A DNA stretch of 12,131 bases from an uncultured Bacteroidales bacterium (lineage in GTDB: Bacteria; Bacteroidota; Bacteroidia; Bacteroidales; F082): assembly GCA_937877465.1 (NCBI GenBank), contig CALFIT010000086.1, positions 1 to 12,131 of the forward strand, given 5' to 3'. Below are positions 8,501 through 12,131 of the stretch, in pieces (the stretch's first letter is position 1; each line of letters opens with the position of its first letter). The position numbers and the translations under genes are program-made. Under the pieces are notes generated by a model. It was not told the origin of the DNA. It made no database searches and saw only the letters and a list, made by a program, of their open reading frames with translations.

Positions 8501-10658
8501 GGCGTTTGACCACGGCTTCAACCCCTACGGCGGCGAGACTCCCGGCCCGCAACCCGGCACCGGCGACTGGTACTACTACGACAACGGCACCAATGTGGAT
8601 GCCATCGGCACTAACGGCGGCAACTTCTGGTGGGGCGTGATGTTCCCCGCTGGCAGCTACACCGGCAACATGGTGACCAAGGTTTCGGCTTACGACTACA
8701 TGGCCATGTCGGGCAATGTGACCATCTACACGGGTGGTGCCACGGCTCCTGGCACTTCAGTCGGCCAAACCAACGTGACCTTCACCGGTTCCGAAGACTT
8801 CGTCGAGTTTGAGTTTGCCGAGCCTGTCGCCATCGATCCTACCCAGAATGTTTGGGTGGTGTTCTACAACGGTAGCGGCGCCACCTTCCCGGCTGCCGTG
8901 TGCGACAACACCGGCGACGCCAATGGCCGCTGGGTGAGCCTCGACGGTTCGACCTGGGCTGACCTTGCCAGCTACGGCTTGGACTACACCTTCATGGTTC
9001 GCGCCTACATCGCCTCCGGCAGAGGCACGACGCAGCAAGTCAACGTCTACGGCAACGGCGACGGTGGCACGCTCGCCATCTCCGGCAACGGCCCGCGCAT
9101 CAGAGAAGGCGAAGGCATCGACTTCGTGATGACGACCGACTACACCGCCGAGTTCAACATCGCTGACATGGCCAACTTCGATGGCCGCGTCTACTTCCTG
9201 CACCAGCTCTACAACGACAGCCGCTTCAGCGTCATCAACGCCGAGCAAAACGGTGTGTTCATCGTGAGCGCCAATGGTGAGATGAACCTGAGAGAGGCCT
9301 TCGGCGACTTCGTCGAGCAGACCACCAACAACTTCGCCCGCATGGACAAGTATGCTGCTGCCGACTACGCCGCCCAATACAAGGGCACGTTGCCGATGAG
9401 CTTCGTCAACGCCCTGATGATGGACATCTACGCCCAGTCGCGTGAGAACAACCTCTGCGCCACCGCCGACCCGTTCTGCACCGACAACGGCATGTACGAG
9501 TTCCCCGCTGGCGTCAACGCCGGTAGCGGCGAATCCGGTCCCGACTACGACTGCCTCTACACGCAGCCCAACCCGGCTTGGTACTACATGCGCATCAGCG
9601 ACCCCGGCGACATGGACATCTACATGTACAGCACGCCGAGCGTCGACATCGACTTCTGCTGCTGGGGTCCCTTCGACGACCCGACCACGCCTTGCCCCTA
9701 CGGCTTGACGGAAGACAAGGTGGTGAGCTGCAGCTACTCAACCGCCGCCACCGAGCACTGCATGATTCCTGCCACGGCTCAAACTGGTGAATACTACATC
9801 TTGGTCATCACCAACTACTCGAACCAAACTTGCAACATCAACTTCAGCAAGGTGGGCGGCAGCGGCTCGACCGACTGCACCATCATGGATGTCGACCTCA
9901 TCGGCTTCCTCATCACGCAGGACGGCGAATACCTCGACATCGTTGGTCCCACCGTGCGCGAGTACACCGACCTCGGCGAGTTTGGCGAGCACGAGTACTG
10001 CGTGCGCCCGATTTATCCTGGCCTGATGAACCTGCCTGAGGAGAACTACGGCTGGTCGATGGGTTGCCCGGTCTGCGAATTCAGCAGCGGCGAAGGTTGC
10101 GCTAGCAACATCCAAATCCACGGCGAGGCCTTGCCGTCAGACCAGGCCCGCATCTGGTGGAACGAGGATGCCACGACGACCGACGTGACGATGTACAACG
10201 TCTACCGCTCGACCGACAACGCCAACTACAGCCTCGTCGGTTCGGTGCCGTTCGTCGATGGTCGCACGGAATACGAGTATATCGACACCCCGACCTTCAG
10301 CAATGACTACTACTACCAGGTCCGTACCGTCTACACTGACGGTTGCGAATCGGTGCCTGCCGTCAACGCTGAAAACGGTGAGCTGAACTTCGTCCACATC
10401 GCCATCAACCTTGGTGTCGACGACAACAGCGGCAAGGTTGCCCTGTTCCCGAACCCGACGAATGGCAACGTGACCATCCAAGCCCAAGGCATGAACCGCA
10501 TCACTGTGGTGAGCGTCCTCGGTCAAGTGGTTTATGACACCGAACTCAGCGCCGACGAATACATCTTGAACATGGCCCAATTCAACGCGGGCATGTACAT
10601 GGTGCGCGTCAGCACTGAGAATGGCGTGGTCGTCAAACGTGTGACGGTCATGCAATAA
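2454..10658 (+). CDS. Giant T9SS-secreted mosaic surface adhesin (gingipain-hemagglutinin/HagA-like modules, FnIII, PPC-like)
   Basis: A 2734-aa exported protein. Approximate modules in order: signal peptide 1-22; beta-sandwich copy A1 24-198; N-half of a PPC-like domain 325-416; copies A2 427-604 and A3 610-796; C-half of the PPC-like domain 816-850 (RPGTYYLVAS); FnIII-like 853-957 and 959-1052; carboxypeptidase-regulatory-like 1053-1138; cleaved-adhesin/choice-of-anchor-J-like 1184-1320 and 1327-1500; FnIII-like 1505-1590; second regulatory-like domain about 1620-1710; nine-glycine linker 1728-1736; third cleaved-adhesin-like domain 1743-1917; FnIII-like 1921-1997; beta-sandwich 2038-2188; mixed alpha/beta segment 2190-2334; Cys-rich domain 2335-2475 (DIDFCCWGPF); FnIII-like 2476-2646; T9SS sorting domain 2660-2734. 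No protease or other catalytic domain is visible. By similarity to gingipain/HagA adhesin regions it probably binds host protein, other cells or polysaccharide; that is inferred. Codons strongly favour C-ending forms, as expected for high expression. The start is chosen because the signal peptide begins there. Confidence 0.9.
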   Translation: MKKKVFSLMMTFVLAFMGVARADVVEIGVGGTSTNSYLPSYSFYNYTLSQQLYTADEIGTAGTINSIAIFNGGSEKTRTYTMYLVNTDKTEFTGSYDWITVTAADQVFTGSVTMTAGAWTTFTLDTPFTYDGTSNLALIMDDNTGSWSSGLAGRVFTSTSNCSMYVYSDGTNYNPLAPTSYYGTRLSVKNQLQIDITPSAGGTDKLHVKYVNADEEEVIDSLNLGVRPAGCWMEPFAFTMYSEGPNYTVTVLDFTPSDGMFVVEGEELPFQVAPNADVELTMGTNTTQEGVIERQFVAITEGNRAAHIWPIVVEMYDPEVPDVWEKACTEATSFPFSEIPSTAHNIVLHDDYNLPFTDSIPDGPDAVYKLVINSDQIINAYVDTLAENGKVALYTEDFYGEGGPMAHNYYQGLLGGEGGGAAAAPYEVQIGEGTSSTGYFPMYYLYNYSLSTQLFLGTELTEAGATTAPMTSVSWYSTSGYNYNVQNVSIWMANVSEGIVNSTSPLGSTMTLVYQGNFQEVAGWNEFVFNQGSFAWDGQSNVLVMTQMNNGSWSSAIQWQCHNPGFQAGGYNYTDYNTYNAQTTSYSLYTSSTTRANTIFKSATGRYGRETVTIGTGTGSTNNMPFNTSSSWKYGHAQFLYTADELIAAGGHAGYITEVGFQLNREYTMHFDGVRVFLTTTTATELTTNAAIAMTSSDVEAYNGELDIAGSGWYTITLTTPFYWDGTSTLVVTTLSHNTNSPSSYTQGWAQTTGLGAYRGFYSENMSSPLDPYNPTNGSFGGRQTRRANIQFGFGEAPTPVNPVTPGATNVNVSAGPVIEDLPVRPGTYYLVASATQDDYEVFINAEPMPCPAVEGFAFNPMPEDDEDEVEPASVTLRWNIPEYATGWRLIFGSTYHPEPNHPQTIMYPEDGSFTTEMANSYTVTNLWNNTNYFWRVEFNNGACTEGVSSPVWGFTTHLNIPQNLTAEDYTIFNDEQVVLHWNAIQDRTFRTYYIYRDDVKIGETTTNNINATSFTDGPLAYNINGYNYYVTAVYDEGESNPSNTINVKVSGRGNVNGHVYEQDGTTGIAGATVTMVGTDEFGDSHTYTFTTDANGYYSGAVYAGSYNGQAACNGYQTIEEPVQGNPINITYNVTTSPVDYILDENFDGPCTVIAEYYPDSLDPESPYVKVYWGCGLPGEEIIEPFETGDFSLFDWQLDPTYPWTITTYQPYEGTYCMKSGGAGVANVTSNMTVTVDIPADGIMSFFGKISSESNWDYGYFLIDGVQKGSYTGAGSWGEKKFDITAGTHTFQWRYTKDGSVNSNDDCFYVDYITFYRRPEPAIPGMTYDFENGGMQGWTTIDADGDGFTWMLGSELMGTGYGHDGSNDLVLSQSYSNSYGALNPDNYLVSPQVQLGGLVRFYACAQDASYAAEHFGLAVSTTSNNNPSAFTMVQEWTMTAKGGDGAKPVDRNTRSGRAQGTWYEYTVDLSAYSGMGYVAIRHFNCTDMFYLDVDDITIGEPGKGLDNNRAFSHYRVYRTNCYNDGPYTLDNTVVLACELHDTIYIDVEWADLAPGVYKWGVGCVYVGNRGEEIESEITWTEPTIVEGPVRDEPVIDTLQEPRESEIVWSNCLDKDMYLDHVTVNVLLNSADSPEGTVVALTNLNEYEQMQYPVEPVTLDGSGFYAWPTFRRGEYAVSVRLDGYEPIFDTVSIWQNTDLRYVMTEILYGTGNIYVSRTGWAMWGDDVPGGGGGGGGGNAATSFNEDFEGGLNGWTVLDVNADGGTWVHSDNNPGGYSYGSLAHGGSGFAMCYSYIDYQGAYNTNSFLITPQKYSITANSHLTFWADNANDSYPENFSVCVATADNPGANDFTTVWSGGAKGKGGDKAAVRHDDDRYQNWRSHDIDLSAYAGQDVYIAFHDVNYDEYEIWIDDVELTSGAKDGERHFEYYKVMCTSIDGVPIFNHNTVHPFCQLSTNEPYNAPLVEGEHYLCKVAVMYSTGMSAWTEPVEWVYEPCDHWGPVDFVEVDDNGQGNHLTWAFDHGFNPYGGETPGPQPGTGDWYYYDNGTNVDAIGTNGGNFWWGVMFPAGSYTGNMVTKVSAYDYMAMSGNVTIYTGGATAPGTSVGQTNVTFTGSEDFVEFEFAEPVAIDPTQNVWVVFYNGSGATFPAAVCDNTGDANGRWVSLDGSTWADLASYGLDYTFMVRAYIASGRGTTQQVNVYGNGDGGTLAISGNGPRIREGEGIDFVMTTDYTAEFNIADMANFDGRVYFLHQLYNDSRFSVINAEQNGVFIVSANGEMNLREAFGDFVEQTTNNFARMDKYAAADYAAQYKGTLPMSFVNALMMDIYAQSRENNLCATADPFCTDNGMYEFPAGVNAGSGESGPDYDCLYTQPNPAWYYMRISDPGDMDIYMYSTPSVDIDFCCWGPFDDPTTPCPYGLTEDKVVSCSYSTAATEHCMIPATAQTGEYYILVITNYSNQTCNINFSKVGGSGSTDCTIMDVDLIGFLITQDGEYLDIVGPTVREYTDLGEFGEHEYCVRPIYPGLMNLPEENYGWSMGCPVCEFSSGEGCASNIQIHGEALPSDQARIWWNEDATTTDVTMYNVYRSTDNANYSLVGSVPFVDGRTEYEYIDTPTFSNDYYYQVRTVYTDGCESVPAVNAENGELNFVHIAINLGVDDNSGKVALFPNPTNGNVTIQAQGMNRITVVSVLGQVVYDTELSADEYILNMAQFNAGMYMVRVSTENGVVVKRVTVMQ
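2523..4841 (+). repeat. Three copies of a beta-sandwich module inside the adhesin gene
   Basis: Copy 1 (about 2523-3047) starts VEIGVGGTSTNSYLPSYSF. Copy 2 (about 3732-4262) starts VQIGEGTSSTGYFPMYYLYN. Copy 3 (about 4281-4841) starts VTIGTGTGSTNNMPFNTSSS. All share the order: opening IGxGT strand; tyrosine-rich N/S-Y block; LYTADE-like segment; a long middle; a W-containing F/T-L-xxPFxxDGTSNL-like block; and a closing strand. They are strongly diverged at DNA level, so this is an old duplication, not a recent slippage product. Copies 2 and 3 are adjacent; copy 1 is separated by about 230 residues. Confidence 0.7.
10431..10655 (+). other. Type IX secretion C-terminal sorting domain (type A) of the adhesin
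   Basis: The last 75 residues begin GKVALFPNPTNGNVTI and continue through ITVVSVLGQVVYD, an Asn/Met-rich turn, and GMYMVRVSTENGVVVKRVTV. This is the full motif series of the Por secretion sorting domain: FPNPTxG, a D/V-x-x-G strand, GxYxVRV and a closing Lys-rich strand. Known members direct passage through the T9SS outer-membrane channel. PorU then removes the domain and attaches the protein to A-LPS. The T9SS genes themselves are not in the window. Confidence 0.93.
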
Positions 10659-10690
10659 ATGACGCTGCGGAATTGATTTCCGCAAAAATT

Positions 10691-10723
10691 GGGCGGCATC
10701 CCATTAGGGTGCCGCCCTTTTTT
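10691..10723 (+). terminator. Strong rho-independent terminator of the giant adhesin gene
   Basis: GGGCGGCA-T-CCC (10691-10702) pairs with GGG-TGCCGCCC (10707-10717). This makes an 11-bp GC-rich stem with one bulged T and an ATTA loop, followed by six T residues (10718-10723). It starts 33 nt after the adhesin stop codon. The T run ends three bases before the -7 box of sufE, so the hairpin occupies the place where the sufE -33 element should be. Confidence 0.92.
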
Positions 10724-10725
10724 AG

Positions 10726-10733
10726 TATCTTTG
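10726..10733 (+). promoter_or_regulatory. -7 promoter box of sufE
   Basis: TATCTTTG matches TAnnTTTG exactly; the expected transcription start is near 10738-10740, giving a leader of about 11 nt. The -33 region falls in the loop of the preceding terminator (TTA at 10704-10706, 19 nt upstream), so the -33 element is weak. The box decides the start codon: a longer frame from 10673 would have to be translated from upstream of this promoter. Confidence 0.7.
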
Positions 10734-10750
10734 CGCCAAAATTGAGATTT

Positions 10751-11176
10751 ATGACCATTAAGGAAATACAAGACAGCATCATCGACGACTTCTCGATGTT
10801 CGACGACTGGATGGACCGCTACGCCATGCTCATCGAGATGGGAAAGGAGTGCCCGATTATCGATGACAAATATCGCGACGAGGCACATTTGATTAATGGC
10901 TGCCAAAGCCGTGTGTGGCTCAACGCCGAACTGCGCGACGGCAAGGTGTACTATAGCGCCGACAGCGACGCAGTCATCACCAAAGGCATCGTGAACCTGT
11001 TGATAAAAGTGTTCTCAGGACAGACCCCGGAGGATATTTTGGCCGCCGACCTTTCGTTTCTCGACGCGATAGGACTGAAGGAACACCTCTCGCCCACACG
11101 CTCCAACGGCCTTTTGGCCATGCTCAAGCAGATGCTGCTCTACGCCGAGGCGTTCAAAATTTCTGTTGCGGAATGA
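10751..11176 (+). CDS. sufE: SufE-family sulfur acceptor for Fe-S cluster assembly
   Basis: Accepts persulfide sulfur from the cysteine desulfurase SufS and passes it to the SufBCD scaffold in the cytoplasm. The 141-aa chain is the usual SufE length (E. coli 138). The catalytic Cys51 lies in INGCQSRVWL, the family signature and the same residue number as in E. coli. Other family features are the N-terminal FxxxxDWMDRYAMLIEMG segment and the C-terminal SPTRSNGLLAMLKQM helix. The start at 10751 is chosen because it follows the TATCTTTG promoter by 17 nt and gives the usual family N-terminus; the 26 extra residues of the longer frame are encoded by the terminator/promoter DNA. No sufBCDS genes are next to it. 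A DUF5618-like gene and a DUF59 gene follow. Confidence 0.95.
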   Translation: MTIKEIQDSIIDDFSMFDDWMDRYAMLIEMGKECPIIDDKYRDEAHLINGCQSRVWLNAELRDGKVYYSADSDAVITKGIVNLLIKVFSGQTPEDILAADLSFLDAIGLKEHLSPTRSNGLLAMLKQMLLYAEAFKISVAE

Positions 11177-11178
11177 TT

Positions 11179-11213
11179 TTTGTGGCGTTTCAGCGACAAA
11201 ATGATTATCTTTG
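11179..11213 (+). promoter_or_regulatory. Promoter of the DUF5618-DUF59 gene pair
   Basis: TATCTTTG at 11206-11213 matches TAnnTTTG exactly. TTTG at 11179-11182 may be the -33 element, although the 23-nt spacing is slightly long. The box lies 19 nt before the ATG at 11233. It resembles the sufE promoter well beyond the core: TATCTTTGCGSCAAAAT is shared, with AGATT a few bases later. It begins directly after the sufE stop codon; no terminator is visible between the two. Confidence 0.7.
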
Positions 11214-11232
11214 CGGCAAAATACAGATTGAC

Positions 11233-11625
11233 ATGAAAAAGAAAGATCCTATCGAAGAGGCCCGTCGCTATGTCGACAACGCCAAAGAAACCCTTAGGGA
11301 CAAAGGGGAATACAATGAAGAATTGAACCGTTATGATGACGAAAAATATGTTAGGGCAGCAGGTAACTATCTGTGGCTCGGCGTGTTGATGGCGTTGGAC
11401 GCGGTATTCCATGTAAGGAAAGACCGCCGTACAAGGGTGGATATAAAAGACTATCTGGCTGCCGTTGGCAAACGCGACAGGAAATTGCTCGCCTTGGTGA
11501 ATGATGGCTATGATGTGATGCACCTTTCAATGAACTATGACGGCATCCAAGCCAAGGATGTGAGTGATTCTGGCTTCCGCTTGGCCAACAACATCATCGA
11601 CCGATGCGAAGCGATGGTCAACTAA
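11233..11625 (+). CDS. DUF5618-like small all-helical protein, function unknown
   Basis: A 130-aa soluble protein starting MKKKDPIEEARRYVDNAKET. The opening DPIxEAxRYxDNAxExL, the central KYVRAAGNYLWLGVLMALDAV and the later DGYDVMHLSMNYDG agree with my memory of the Bacteroidota-restricted DUF5618 family. There is no signal peptide or membrane segment, and it looks like four to five helices. The arrangement (EA/N-A helix, central helix ending ALDAVF) recalls HEPN domains, but the HEPN RNase motif Rx4-6H is not visible. The start at 11233 is chosen over an in-frame ATG at 11173, which overlaps the sufE stop codon and lies upstream of the promoter. The next gene follows after 6 bp, so the two are surely co-transcribed. 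Confidence 0.75.
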   Translation: MKKKDPIEEARRYVDNAKETLRDKGEYNEELNRYDDEKYVRAAGNYLWLGVLMALDAVFHVRKDRRTRVDIKDYLAAVGKRDRKLLALVNDGYDVMHLSMNYDGIQAKDVSDSGFRLANNIIDRCEAMVN

Positions 11626-11631
11626 AACACA

Positions 11632-11982
11632 ATGACGATGAACGAAACCTTGAAAGAGACCGTGATTTCGGTCCTGAAGACCATTTACGATCCCGAAATC
11701 CCGATTGACATCTGGACAATGCACTTGATTTATGGCGTCGACGTCGACGAAGAAGGCAATGTGAAAATCGTGATGACTGTGACGGCTCCCAACTGTCCCG
11801 TGGCCGAGACCTTGCCCGCCGAGGTGCGCAACCGCGTGCAGGCCATCATGGGCGTGAAAAAAGTGGATGTGGAACTCACCTTCGACCCCGTTTGGAGCAT
11901 CGACATGCTCTCCGACGAAGCCAAGGCCGAATTGGGCTTGGACGGGGATTACAATTTTTCCGCTGCGGACTTCCTGTATTAG
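11632..11982 (+). CDS. DUF59/MIP18-family Fe-S cluster assembly factor (SufT-like)
   Basis: A cytoplasmic auxiliary factor for Fe-S cluster maturation or transfer. The 116-aa chain carries the DUF59 signature: YDPEIPIDIWTMHLIYGV (residues 19-36), then KIVMTVTAPNCPVAETLP with the conserved cluster/target-binding Cys55, then VKKVDVELTFDPVWSIDMLS. The motif DPEIP and the TxTxPxCP block are shared by SufT and eukaryotic CIAO2/MIP18. ATG codons occur at 11632 and 11638; the upstream one is taken because it is 6 bp after the previous stop, but either is possible. Its neighbour two genes upstream is sufE, fitting a Fe-S role. The stop codon TAG (11980-11982) overlaps the first unit of the downstream repeat array. 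Confidence 0.93.
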   Translation: MTMNETLKETVISVLKTIYDPEIPIDIWTMHLIYGVDVDEEGNVKIVMTVTAPNCPVAETLPAEVRNRVQAIMGVKKVDVELTFDPVWSIDMLSDEAKAELGLDGDYNFSAADFLY

Positions 11983-12083
11983 TTTGCAGTTTGCAGTTTG
12001 CAGTTTGCAGTTGTTCAGTTAACTGCTAACTGCTAACTGTTAATTGCCAACTGCCAACTGTCAACTGTCAACTGCTAACTGCC
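11981..12083. repeat. Degenerate 7-bp repeat array arranged as an inverted repeat
   Basis: The left arm has four perfect AGTTTGC units (11981-12008), an 8-nt AGTTGTTC unit (12009-12016) and AGTTAAC (12017-12023). The right arm has nine AACTGYY units (12021-12083): CT, CT, TT, an AATTGCC variant, CC, TC, TC, CT and CC as the last two bases. Read on the minus strand, the right arm is AGTTRRC, so the two arms are inverted copies of one heptamer type around the palindrome CAGTTAACTG (12016-12025). All differences within the right arm are C/T transitions. The transcript could form a long imperfect hairpin between converging genes and might serve as a bidirectional terminator or mRNA-end structure (inferred). 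Confidence 0.85.
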
Positions 12084-12131
12084 AAAAGGTCTTTCGCCAT
12101 GCCGAGGAACATCAGCGCGACGGCGTTGAAA
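12068..12131 (-). CDS. C-terminal end of an unidentified protein (partial)
   Basis: On the minus strand an open frame enters from the right edge, reading FNAVALMFLGMAKDLL then AVSS and a TGA stop at 12070-12068. Codons (TTC, AAC, GCC, GTC, GCG, CTG, CTC, GGC, GAC) match the C- and G-ending preference of the other genes here, which is the main support. The final residues and the stop are encoded by the heptamer array. About 21 codons are too few to name a family. A plus-strand ATG at 12099 with an open frame to the edge is the alternative reading. Confidence 0.45.
   Translation of the reverse strand, partial: FNAVALMFLGMAKDLLAVSS

Noticed and set aside
4341..8552. A 1403-codon open frame on the minus strand inside the adhesin gene
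   Set aside because: It is an antisense shadow. The adhesin gene uses mostly C-ending codons, so the complementary frame has few stops. The translation is Val/Gly/Ala/His-rich without any recognisable domain or start context. Several shorter minus-strand frames (for example 2550-3686 and 8757-9377) have the same cause.
10673..10750. An N-terminal extension of sufE from an upstream ATG
   Set aside because: The extra 26 residues are encoded by the adhesin terminator and the sufE promoter box, and they do not match the SufE family N-terminus.
11173..11232. An N-terminal extension of the DUF5618-like protein from an ATG overlapping the sufE stop
   Set aside because: The extension is encoded by the promoter region (TATCTTTG at 11206-11213); the family starts at the MKKKDPIEEA methionine at 11233.
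11981..12083. CRISPR array at the right end
   Set aside because: The units are contiguous 7-mers with no spacers and they vary by transitions; there are no cas genes. It is a short tandem/inverted repeat, not a CRISPR array.

Overview
The window looks like a chromosomal segment from a member of the Bacteroidota, most likely a Bacteroidales bacterium. Four things point there: the 5' part of a 23S rRNA gene; several promoters of the Bacteroidota type (-7 box TAnnTTTG) with no Shine-Dalgarno sequences; a giant secreted protein ending in a type IX secretion (Por) C-terminal sorting domain; and a small DUF5618-type gene.

Layout, left to right. Positions 1-542 (minus strand) are the 5' end of a 23S rRNA gene that runs off the window. 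It is preceded, in its own direction, by a spacer with two strong hairpins, a boxA-like element and a 7-bp tandem repeat, then by tRNA-Ala(GGC) with its own good promoter. There is no 16S rRNA gene upstream: the next gene, sdaA (L-serine ammonia-lyase, a [4Fe-4S] enzyme), is divergent and only 122 bp away. After an AT-rich 267-bp gap comes one gene that fills two thirds of the window (2454-10658, 2734 aa). It encodes an exported mosaic adhesin with no visible enzyme domain, built from three N-terminal beta-sandwich modules, a split PPC-like domain, fibronectin III-like domains, carboxypeptidase-regulatory-like domains, cleaved-adhesin/gingipain-hemagglutinin-like domains, a Cys-rich domain and a T9SS sorting signal. 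It ends at a strong terminator that abuts the promoter of the next gene.

The right part is a compact Fe-S-related cluster on the plus strand: sufE (own promoter), then a DUF5618-like gene with a nearly identical promoter, then, 6 bp later, a DUF59/SufT-like Fe-S assembly factor. The window closes with a degenerate 7-bp repeat array arranged as an inverted repeat. It begins inside the stop codon of the DUF59 gene and also seems to supply the stop codon of a converging gene whose last codons lie at the right edge.

Functionally, the housekeeping part (serine deamination, sulfur transfer and Fe-S delivery, rRNA/tRNA) is ordinary. The distinctive parts are the giant adhesin with its nested domain architecture, the 23S gene apparently unlinked from 16S, and the two heptamer arrays. 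I see no CRISPR array, insertion sequence, phage gene or defence system. Nothing here is clearly a wholly new system; the findings below are the best candidates for a second look.
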